Shown here piece after piece: positions 1-5,450 of a stretch of 7,247 nucleotides of DNA. Both the position numbers and the translations under genes were made by a program. The first letter of the stretch is position 1. The number at the start of each line of letters is the position of its first letter. This DNA is from Candidatus Omnitrophota bacterium (GTDB taxonomy: Bacteria > Omnitrophota > Koll11 > Gygaellales > Profunditerraquicolaceae): contig JAQTRA010000046.1 in the NCBI GenBank assembly GCA_028712045.1, positions 1-7,247 on the forward strand, written 5' to 3'. The notes under the pieces were generated by a model. The model was not told the origin of the DNA. It saw only the letters and a program-made list of their open reading frames with translations, and ran no database searches.

Positions 1-566
1 AATCAGTGTTTCCTTTTAACCGTTTCCCTGGAGTGGATGTGATCCTGGGCCCGGAGATGAAATCAACCGGCGAGGTTATGGGTATTGACGCGGATTTTAG
101 CCAGGCTTATATTAAAAGCCAGATTGCCGCCGGACAGAAAATTCCCAAGAAAGGCAATGTTTTTATCTCGGTGTGCGACCGGGATAAGCGCGATATTGTT
201 TTTATCGCGAAAAAACTAAAAGACCTGGGTTTTAATATCCTGGCCACCAGCGGCACCGCCGCGGTTTTAGAAAAAAATAATCTGACGGTTAAAGTGCTGC
301 CGAAAATTGCTGAAGGCCGGCCGAATATCCTGGATTTGATGAAGGATGGCAAAATCCAGATGGTAATTAATACTCCCACCGGAAGAGTGCCCCGGTTAGA
401 TGAGGTTAAGATCCGTTCTCAGGTAATCCTTTATAATATTTGTTATACTACCACAATTTTTGGCGCGCAGGCCACGGTAAACGGTATCGAGGTTTTAACA
501 AAAAAAGATTTAAGCGTTAAATCTTTACAGGATTACCATAAAATCAAGAATAAGAAAGTTAAATAA
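1..566 (+). CDS. carB: Carbamoyl phosphate synthase large subunit, C-terminal part (5' cut by window edge)
   Basis: This is the end of the large subunit that makes carbamoyl phosphate from bicarbonate, ammonia (passed from the CarA glutaminase) and two ATP, the first step of pyrimidine and arginine synthesis in the cytosol. The reading frame is open to the left edge. The first possible start, GTG at 6, lies inside the conserved stretch reading FPFNRFPGVD followed by LGPEMKSTGEVMG, so it is an internal valine and the real start is outside. That stretch is the end of the second ATP-grasp (carbamoyl phosphate) half. Residues about 50-165, counting from position 6, form the methylglyoxal-synthase-like regulatory domain, with the TSGT (81-84) and INTPTG (121-126) ligand-loop motifs. 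In other CarB proteins this domain binds effectors such as UMP or IMP. It appears intact here, so feedback control by UMP is plausible but not shown. A short lysine-rich tail follows. The stop is 6 bases before mutM. Confidence 0.96.
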   Translation, partial: SVFPFNRFPGVDVILGPEMKSTGEVMGIDADFSQAYIKSQIAAGQKIPKKGNVFISVCDRDKRDIVFIAKKLKDLGFNILATSGTAAVLEKNNLTVKVLPKIAEGRPNILDLMKDGKIQMVINTPTGRVPRLDEVKIRSQVILYNICYTTTIFGAQATVNGIEVLTKKDLSVKSLQDYHKIKNKKVK

Positions 567-572
567 ACATCT

Positions 573-1373
573 ATGCCGGAGCTGCCCGAAGTAGAGACGA
601 TAACCAAAGACCTGCAAAAGATTATCACCGGTAAGAAGATAATTAAGGTTTGCGTGCATAACCCAAAAGTTATCCGTGAGCCCGGGTTAAAAGCGTTTAA
701 ACAGGCGTTAGAAAATGTAATTGTAAAACAGGTTTTCCGGCGGGCTAAGTTATTAATTTTCAAGTTATCCAACGGTTTGTTTTTAACCGCGCATTTAAAA
801 ATGACCGGGCAATTAGTTTACCCAGGCGGCGGCAAAAACAGCCGGGTGTCTTTCCACTTGTCCGGCGGAGGGATTTTAGATTTTAATGATCAGCGTTTAT
901 TCGGGGAGTTGCGCGTAGTTAAAGACTGGAAAAAATTAAAGTTTGTGCAATCTCTAGGCCCGGAACCTTTTGATTTGACTTATGCGGATTTTAGGCATAT
1001 GCTCTCTAAGAAGAAAACAAAAATAAAACCTTTGCTGCTGGACCAGGGTTTTATTGCCGGTATTGGTAATATTTATGCCGCGGAGATTTTATTTCACGCA
1101 AAAATTAATCCGGCCAGGCTTGTTTCAGAACTGACCGAGGCCGAGAAAACAAAGTTATTTTGCCAAATTCAGAAGGTGTTAGCTAAGGCAATTAAGTACG
1201 GCGGCTCTTCAGTAGATGATTATGTGCGTTTGTCCGGAAAGCGCGGTGATTATGCCCGGTTTCATCAAGTTTATGGCCGTGAAGGCAAACCTTGTTTGAT
1301 TTGCAAAACTATTATTCAAAGAATTGCGCAGGCAGGCAGAGGAACTTATTTTTGCCCTCAGTGCCAAAAGTAA
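573..1373 (+). CDS. mutM: Formamidopyrimidine-DNA glycosylase / AP lyase (Fpg)
   Basis: This 266-residue base-excision repair enzyme, of normal family length, removes oxidised purines such as 8-oxoguanine and nicks the strand by beta,delta-elimination. All key parts are visible. The N-terminus is MPELPEVET; Pro2, exposed once Met is removed, is the nucleophile and Glu3 is catalytic. Lys59 lies in RRAK, and the HLKMTG motif is at 74-79. The residues that fill the gap left by the flipped-out base, Met77, Arg108 and Phe110 (in NDQRLFG), are present. The helix-two-turn-helix region contains GIGNIYAAEILF (163-174). The C-terminal zinc finger has Cys241, Cys244, Cys261 and Cys264, with Arg256 in its loop. 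The start at 573 is fixed because the ATG encodes the invariant MPELPE. I see no Shine-Dalgarno sequence ahead of it. It lies between carB and a methyltransferase gene with gaps of 6 and 3 bases. It has no known tie to pyrimidine synthesis, so it is probably a co-transcribed housekeeping gene. Confidence 0.97.
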   Translation: MPELPEVETITKDLQKIITGKKIIKVCVHNPKVIREPGLKAFKQALENVIVKQVFRRAKLLIFKLSNGLFLTAHLKMTGQLVYPGGGKNSRVSFHLSGGGILDFNDQRLFGELRVVKDWKKLKFVQSLGPEPFDLTYADFRHMLSKKKTKIKPLLLDQGFIAGIGNIYAAEILFHAKINPARLVSELTEAEKTKLFCQIQKVLAKAIKYGGSSVDDYVRLSGKRGDYARFHQVYGREGKPCLICKTIIQRIAQAGRGTYFCPQCQK

Positions 1374-1376
1374 ACC

Positions 1377-1946
1377 ATGAAGAAAAGAATAAAAATTAAC
1401 GGAATAGTTATGGGTGTGGCTGGTGTTCTGGTGGTAATTTTCAGAGGGGTATTTTTCCGCCAGGAGAATCCCGGTTGGCTGGAAAATTCTATCCGGATAA
1501 TCGGTTTACTTTCTTTATTTTTAGGCCAGCTAATCCGAGTTTCCGCCAGAGGCTATAAAGCCGAGCATTCTAAGAACAGCCATGCTTTGATCGAGGGTGG
1601 GCCATATAATACAGTGCGTAATCCGATGTATTTAGGGATCCTGCTCATCGGATTTGGGGTGGTGCTTCTGCTTTTTAAATTCTGGGTTATTTTTATTTTT
1701 TTATTAATTTTTGCTTCCCGTTATTATCCGTTAATACTTAGTGAAGAGAAAAAATTGCGCAAGATGTTTGGAGAAACTTATGACGCGTATTGCATCCGGG
1801 TTCCCAGGATCCTGCCGCGTCTTTCCACTCTAATTAAAACCAGCGCAAAAGAATATTTACCGCTAAAACCAGCCTGGTTTAAAAAAGAGATAAATTCGAT
1901 AATCCCGCTTTTAATATTGATTTTGTTATTTTTTATCTTAAGATGA
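1377..1946 (+). CDS. Membrane methyltransferase of the isoprenylcysteine carboxyl methyltransferase (ICMT)-like family
   Basis: This 189-residue integral membrane protein has the signature of the ICMT/phospholipid methyltransferase-like group. The pattern is GPYxxxRNPMYLG at 75-87, then a strongly hydrophobic stretch (about 86-121), then a Glu-Glu pair (123-124) and FGETYDAYCIRVPR (131-144). In characterised relatives these conserved segments build the S-adenosylmethionine pocket next to the membrane. Further hydrophobic segments lie at about 10-27 and 39-57. Beyond the usual end of the catalytic core there is a tail of about 45 residues that ends in another hydrophobic stretch (about 173-188). 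The substrate is unknown. Bacteria generally lack prenylated CaaX proteins, so the eukaryotic activity should not be assumed; a lipid or another small substrate is possible. The start ATG lies 3 bases after mutM, with no evident Shine-Dalgarno sequence. The stop overlaps the pyrK start in an ATGA, so the two are probably translationally coupled. Confidence 0.85.
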   Translation: MKKRIKINGIVMGVAGVLVVIFRGVFFRQENPGWLENSIRIIGLLSLFLGQLIRVSARGYKAEHSKNSHALIEGGPYNTVRNPMYLGILLIGFGVVLLLFKFWVIFIFLLIFASRYYPLILSEEKKLRKMFGETYDAYCIRVPRILPRLSTLIKTSAKEYLPLKPAWFKKEINSIIPLLILILLFFILR

Positions 1947-2716
1947 AAAATTTTCAGCTAAAAGCAAAAATAACCGCTAATAAAAGATTAAAAGACAACT
2001 ATTGGCATTTGGAATTTGTTTCCGGGGCAATTGCCAAGCAAGCTTGTCCCGGGCAGTTTGTGAATATTAAGGTCAGTGAATCTATGGAGCCGTTATTAAG
2101 AAGGCCGATCAGCATTCACAGAATAGATGGCGCAAAAGTTAAGCTTTTTTACGAAGTCTTAGGCAAAGGCACACAGATTTTAGCGAACAGGAAACCAGGT
2201 GAATTTTTAGATATTATCGGCCCATTGGGCAATGGCTTTAAGTATCCCAAAAACGCAAAATCAAAAAAACAAATTATTCTAATGGCCGGAGGCATGGGGG
2301 TGGCACCGTTAGTTTTTTTAGCCCAGAAGATCAAATCAGATAAAACCTTGGTTTTAATCGGGGCTAAGACTAAAAAACAAATTCTCTGCGGCGAGGAGTT
2401 TAAAAAATTAGGCTGCCAGGTAAAGTTTGCCACGGATGACGGTTCGCTGGGATTTTCCGGCAAAGTTACGGATTTATTGAAAACGGTTTTAGCTGAGGGC
2501 GCAACTTCTGCGATATTTTCCTGCGGGCCTAAGCCGATGTTACAGGCGGTTAGTCAAATTGCCAATGAAAATAATCTTGTTAGCCAGCTTTCTTTAGAAG
2601 AACATCTGGCTTGCGGTATCGGGGCTTGTTTGGGGTGCGTGGTCTCGACTAAAACCGGGTATAAAAGAGTTTGTCAGGATGGCCCGGTTTTTTCTGGGAA
2701 GGAATTAATCTGGTAA
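1943..2716 (+). CDS. pyrK: Dihydroorotate dehydrogenase B, electron transfer subunit
   Basis: PyrK (257 residues) carries electrons from the FMN of PyrD to NAD+ in the class 1B dihydroorotate dehydrogenase, through FAD and a 2Fe-2S cluster. The domains follow the ferredoxin-NADP+ reductase plan. An N-terminal FAD barrel contains RRPIS at 53-57 and the GPLGNGF turn at 93-99. A nucleotide-binding domain contains GGMGVAP at 116-122 and a late CGPKPM motif. The C-terminal cluster loop has Cys224, Cys229, Cys232 and Cys244 (spacing C-x4-C-x2-C-x11-C). All four cluster ligands are present, so the protein should be functional. The start overlaps the stop of the preceding methyltransferase gene by four bases (ATGA), and the stop lies 5 bases before pyrD. 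The adjacent pyrD separates this protein from other reductases of the same fold. NAD+ as acceptor is the family property and fits an organism that need not use quinones for this step. Confidence 0.96.
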   Translation: MKNFQLKAKITANKRLKDNYWHLEFVSGAIAKQACPGQFVNIKVSESMEPLLRRPISIHRIDGAKVKLFYEVLGKGTQILANRKPGEFLDIIGPLGNGFKYPKNAKSKKQIILMAGGMGVAPLVFLAQKIKSDKTLVLIGAKTKKQILCGEEFKKLGCQVKFATDDGSLGFSGKVTDLLKTVLAEGATSAIFSCGPKPMLQAVSQIANENNLVSQLSLEEHLACGIGACLGCVVSTKTGYKRVCQDGPVFSGKELIW

Positions 2717-2721
2717 AGCAA

Positions 2722-3645
2722 ATGCAACCAAATTTAAGCGTAAAAATAGGAAAGCTGGAATTAAAAAATCCGGTGATGGTGGCTTCGGGCACCTTTGGGT
2801 ATGCCGAGGAATTTAAAGGTTTTATGGACTTAAAAAAACTCGGCGCTATTGTGACCAAAACAATTACTATTCATCCCCGCCATGGCAATCTTCCTCCCCG
2901 GACCTGCGAAACTCCTGCGGGGATGCTTAATTCTGTGGGCTTAGAAAATCCCGGTATTGATAAATTCATCGCCGAAAAACTCCCGTTCCTTAAGAAATTA
3001 GGTATTCCCATCATTGTTAGCATTGCTGCTGAAGAAAGCCCGGAAGAATTTTACGTTCTGGTTAAGCAGCTGGATAAAATAAATGAGATATCCGCGATTG
3101 AGTTAAATATTTCCTGCCCTAACCTGCATAAAAATAAATTAATCTCACAGGATGCCCAAAGTACCTTTGCCTTGGTCAGTGAATTACGCCAGCTTACGGG
3201 AAAAACCCTGATTACTAAATTGTCACCCAATGTAACTTCAATATCTGAAATTGCTTTAGCTGCTCAAAATGCCGGCAGCGATGCTGTCGCTCTAATTAAT
3301 ACGCTTACCGGGATGAGTATTGATGTGCATAAGCGCATTCCTAAAATAGCTTCCTGGATAGGGGGATTAAGCGGCCCGGCGATCCGGCCAGTAGCAGTAA
3401 AAATGGTCTGGGAAACCTATAATAAGATTAAGATTCCTATTATCGGCATGGGTGGTATAATGGATATTACCAGCGCTTTAGAGTTTTTTATTGCCGGCTC
3501 AACCGCAATTAGCGTGGGAACAGCCAACTTTATTAATCCCGGGGTTAGTTTGGAAATTATTTCCGGATTAAAATCGTATATGGCGGATAACAATATCCAG
3601 AATTTAAATAATCTGATCGGAAGATTAAAGGCATGCAAAGATTAA
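2722..3645 (+). CDS. pyrD: Dihydroorotate dehydrogenase, catalytic subunit (class 1B)
   Basis: PyrD oxidises dihydroorotate to orotate on a TIM barrel carrying FMN, the fourth step of UMP synthesis, and forms a heterotetramer with PyrK. From the ATG at 2722 the protein has 307 residues, normal for class 1. It begins QPNLSVKIGKLELKNPV, the expected N-terminus. An in-frame TTG at 2671 would add 17 residues unlike the family and lie inside pyrK, so I reject it. Motifs include ASGTFGYAEE (21-30), Lys46, the substrate loop GMLNSVGLENPG (67-78), and ELNISCPN (127-134). Cys132 in the last is the catalytic base typical of class 1; class 2 has serine there. Lys166 (TKLSPN) and IGMGG followed by the late SVGTANF provide FMN and phosphate contacts. 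A GGGAAGGAA run (2696-2704) is too far upstream (17 bases) to be a convincing ribosome site. The 3' end overlaps pyrF by 13 bases. Confidence 0.96.
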   Translation: MQPNLSVKIGKLELKNPVMVASGTFGYAEEFKGFMDLKKLGAIVTKTITIHPRHGNLPPRTCETPAGMLNSVGLENPGIDKFIAEKLPFLKKLGIPIIVSIAAEESPEEFYVLVKQLDKINEISAIELNISCPNLHKNKLISQDAQSTFALVSELRQLTGKTLITKLSPNVTSISEIALAAQNAGSDAVALINTLTGMSIDVHKRIPKIASWIGGLSGPAIRPVAVKMVWETYNKIKIPIIGMGGIMDITSALEFFIAGSTAISVGTANFINPGVSLEIISGLKSYMADNNIQNLNNLIGRLKACKD

Positions 3646-4325
3646 CTGACCCGCAACTCATTTTGGCCTTAGATGTGGATACTTTAGAAAGCGCCACAGA
3701 TTTTGTAGAAAAACTCTACCCTAAAATTAAGATTTTTAAAGTCGGCAGCCATCTTTTTACCTCCTATGGGCCTAAGATTGTGGAAATGTTGCAAAAAAAA
3801 GGCGCTGAGGTTTTTTTGGACCTCAAGTATTTTGATATTCCCAATACCGTAGCCAAGGCAGTGGCTGCGGCAACACGTTTAAAAGTAAAAATGCTGACCA
3901 TCCACATTTCCGGCGGAGAAGAGATGATCCAGGCGGCGGTATTTGCCGCTAAAGCCCAGGCAGATGCGATTTCGATTCCGCGTCCGTTGATAATCGGGGT
4001 TACGGTTTTAACCAGCAGTTTGGCAAAATCAAGGGATGTTTTGCGCCTGGCAAAACAAGGCATAGCTAACGGCTTAGACGGAGTAGTTTGTTCTGCCGGC
4101 GAAACAGCTTTAATCCGCAATAAAATCAAAAAAGATTTCATGATCATCACTCCCGGTATCCGGCCGGATCAAGTTGTCGATGATCAGAAACGCACGGCTA
4201 CTGTCAAACAGGCAGTAAAAGCCGGCAGTGATTTTTTAGTTATTGGCCGGCCGATTTTAAAAGCAGACGATGCATTAAAAATGACCGAAGAAATCCTAGG
4301 AGACCTATATGGCGCAAGAAATTAA
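3633..4325 (+). CDS. pyrF: Orotidine 5'-phosphate decarboxylase
   Basis: PyrF converts orotidine monophosphate to UMP, the last step of the pathway, in the cytosol as a TIM-barrel dimer. The 230-residue length is typical of the short bacterial form. Seen in the sequence are ILALDVD (10-16), Lys36 in FKVG, and the catalytic array DLKYFDIPNT with Asp63, Lys65 and Asp68. TPGIRPD is at 173-179, then DQKR at 184-187, and the phosphate-binding IGRPI at 204-208 with Arg206. All catalytic residues are present. The start at 3633 encodes a normal N-terminus and lies inside the end of pyrD, with GGAAG at 3619-3623 as a usable ribosome site 9 bases upstream. The gene's last 17 bases overlap atpE, and its coding sequence contains the atpE ribosome-binding site. 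Confidence 0.97.
   Translation: MQRLTDPQLILALDVDTLESATDFVEKLYPKIKIFKVGSHLFTSYGPKIVEMLQKKGAEVFLDLKYFDIPNTVAKAVAAATRLKVKMLTIHISGGEEMIQAAVFAAKAQADAISIPRPLIIGVTVLTSSLAKSRDVLRLAKQGIANGLDGVVCSAGETALIRNKIKKDFMIITPGIRPDQVVDDQKRTATVKQAVKAGSDFLVIGRPILKADDALKMTEEILGDLYGARN
4298..4302 (+). promoter_or_regulatory. Strong Shine-Dalgarno sequence for atpE, inside pyrF
   Basis: AGGAG lies 6 bases before the ATG at 4309, which is ideal spacing. It is the only near-consensus ribosome site in the window. The starts at 573, 1377, 1943 and 4912 show none, and those at 3633, 5451 and 7189 are weaker or badly spaced. It supports the ATG at 4309 as the atpE start and may boost or reset translation at the point where the ATPase genes begin. 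Confidence 0.8.
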
Positions 4326-4911
4326 AGATTTGATTGCCAAGATTCAGGCCGAGGGGATAAAATTAGCTGAAGATAAAGCCCGGCAGATCCAGGCGCAGGC
4401 GCAGGCTAACGCCGAGAAAATTATTGCTGATGCCCAGGCCAACGCAAAAAAAATTATTGTTGAAGCCGGCGAGCAAATAGCTAAAAGCAAACTGGCGGTG
4501 GAAGCTTCTTTTAACCAGGCCGGAAGAGATTTTTTGATTACACTTAAAGCCCGGATTAACGCGATGCTGGATAAATTAGTCACGGAAAATATCCGTCAAA
4601 GTTTAACGCCGGAAGAACTGTCTAAAATTATTTTGCTGTTGATTAAGGCCGCGGAAAATAAGCCGAAAGAAGAAGTTATTGTTACGCTTAGCCCCGCCGA
4701 TGCCAAATTTTTAGAAAAATACTTTTTAAGTAAGCTTGTCCTTGAAAGTAAATCTCAAATTGTGCTTAAATCCAGCGATGAGATTAGCGCGGGGTTACGC
4801 ATCAGCTTTGATGCGGACAAGTCGCATTTTGATTTTTCAGATAAAGCCCTGGCGGATTATATTTGCGCCAACATCAAGCCGGAATTAAACCGGATATTAA
4901 AAATAGAATAA
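4309..4911 (+). CDS. atpE: V-type ATP synthase/ATPase subunit E (peripheral stalk)
   Basis: Subunit E forms, with its partner stalk subunit, the peripheral stator that holds the A3B3 head of the V-type ATPase against the membrane part. The 200-residue protein has the family layout. The N-terminal half is a long charged, alanine-rich helix (about residues 1-65), and the C-terminal half is a compact alpha/beta domain (about 85-200) containing patterns such as LVLESKSQIVLKSSDEI and a late KPELNRIL. The helix carries 11-residue repeats, typical of a right-handed coiled coil, listed separately. Identity rests on this layout plus position just upstream of atpA, since subunit E sequences diverge strongly. 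The ATG is supported by AGGAG 6 bases upstream and lies within pyrF (17-base overlap). The stop abuts the next gene directly (TAA then ATG). Confidence 0.9.
   Translation: MAQEIKDLIAKIQAEGIKLAEDKARQIQAQAQANAEKIIADAQANAKKIIVEAGEQIAKSKLAVEASFNQAGRDFLITLKARINAMLDKLVTENIRQSLTPEELSKIILLLIKAAENKPKEEVIVTLSPADAKFLEKYFLSKLVLESKSQIVLKSSDEISAGLRISFDADKSHFDFSDKALADYICANIKPELNRILKIE
4366..4464 (+). repeat. Three tandem 11-residue (hendecad) coiled-coil units in AtpE
   Basis: Residues 20-30, 31-41 and 42-52 of AtpE align as 11-residue units. The second and third are nearly identical (AQANAEKIIAD and AQANAKKIIVE); the first is more diverged (AEDKARQIQAQ). At the DNA level the second and third units differ mostly at third positions, which points to selection on the protein rather than a recent DNA duplication. 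Hendecads are the known basis of the right-handed coiled coil in V-type ATPase stalks. Confidence 0.75.
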
Positions 4912-5442
4912 ATGCCTAACTATTATATTTATTTGATTTCCAGCCTGCCGATGCTGCATTTTGCCGCCAGGCCCGCGCTTACTTTAAAAGGTTTTTTAAG
5001 TAGCTGTGCCGACCTGCTTAATCCGTCAGAATTAACGCTTATTCAGCAGGCTATTTCTACAGATGCTTATGCTTTAAATGTTTGCGTTCCAACTACGCTC
5101 TTAAAATGGAAAGAATTTGACCTTAGCTTAAGGAATGAATTGGCCAGGGCGCGGGCAATACGTAAAAAAATCCCCGTGGAAAAGTTTCTGCGGCCAGCCA
5201 ATTTAAGCGATATCAATATAACCCATATTGCCCAGGCAGCCATCCGTAATCCTTCAATTTTAGAAGCTGAAAAATACCTGGATTTAGAGCGTTGGAAAGT
5301 GCTGGATGAAATAAGCAGCGGGCATTATTTTGATTTAGATTTTCTTTTAGTTTACGCCTTAAAATTAGTTATTCTAGAACGCTGGGAAAAGATAAATTTT
5401 TGCGATAAAACCGGAATCATCGAAAAGGTGTTAGCAGGTTAA
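4912..5442 (+). CDS. DUF2764-type V-ATPase operon protein, probable functional counterpart of subunit C
   Basis: This 176-residue soluble protein has no signal peptide or membrane segment. The N-terminus MPNYYIYLISSLPML resembles the start I recall for DUF2764 proteins (a YY-x-L-x-SLP pattern), followed by a leucine-rich helical region (22-48). A motif WKEFDLSLRNELARARA (66-82) and a late LLVYALKLVILERW (145-158) also fit that group. Such proteins sit between atpE and atpA in Chlamydia and Treponema V-ATPase operons, exactly as here. In archaeal-type operons that position holds subunits C and F. The LRN-x-L-x-x-x-RA pattern loosely resembles subunit C, the part that joins the central stalk to the membrane ring. 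From this I infer, without proof, a C-like coupling role. At 176 residues it is about half a typical subunit C and seems short even for its own family. The start directly abuts the atpE stop, with no Shine-Dalgarno sequence, so translation probably depends on coupling. Confidence 0.75.
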   Translation: MPNYYIYLISSLPMLHFAARPALTLKGFLSSCADLLNPSELTLIQQAISTDAYALNVCVPTTLLKWKEFDLSLRNELARARAIRKKIPVEKFLRPANLSDINITHIAQAAIRNPSILEAEKYLDLERWKVLDEISSGHYFDLDFLLVYALKLVILERWEKINFCDKTGIIEKVLAG

Positions 5443-5450
5443 TTTTAAAA

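Noticed and set aside
6..8. GTG as the start of a stand-alone regulatory-domain protein
   Set aside because: It encodes an internal valine in a conserved CarB stretch, and the frame stays open to the window edge, so this is a truncated carB.
107..379. 90-residue open frame on the - strand opposite carB
   Set aside because: It lies within the regulatory domain of carB and is a shadow of its codons, with no independent support.
2149..2463. 104-residue open frame on the - strand opposite pyrK
   Set aside because: It is fully covered by pyrK, whose flavin and nucleotide motifs are intact, and its translation resembles no family I know.
3764..4150. 128-residue open frame on the - strand opposite pyrF
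   Set aside because: It lies wholly inside the well-supported pyrF, shows no recognisable motif, and is explained as the mirror image of pyrF codons.
4366..4464. Possible DNA tandem repeat or recent duplication in atpE
   Set aside because: The periodicity is in the protein (11-residue coiled-coil units), while third codon positions have diverged. It is normal for stalk subunits.
5425..5450. Possible regulatory element in the 8-base gap before atpA
   Set aside because: The gap is too short for a terminator or riboswitch. AAGGTG and AGG nearby are only weak, poorly spaced ribosome-site candidates.
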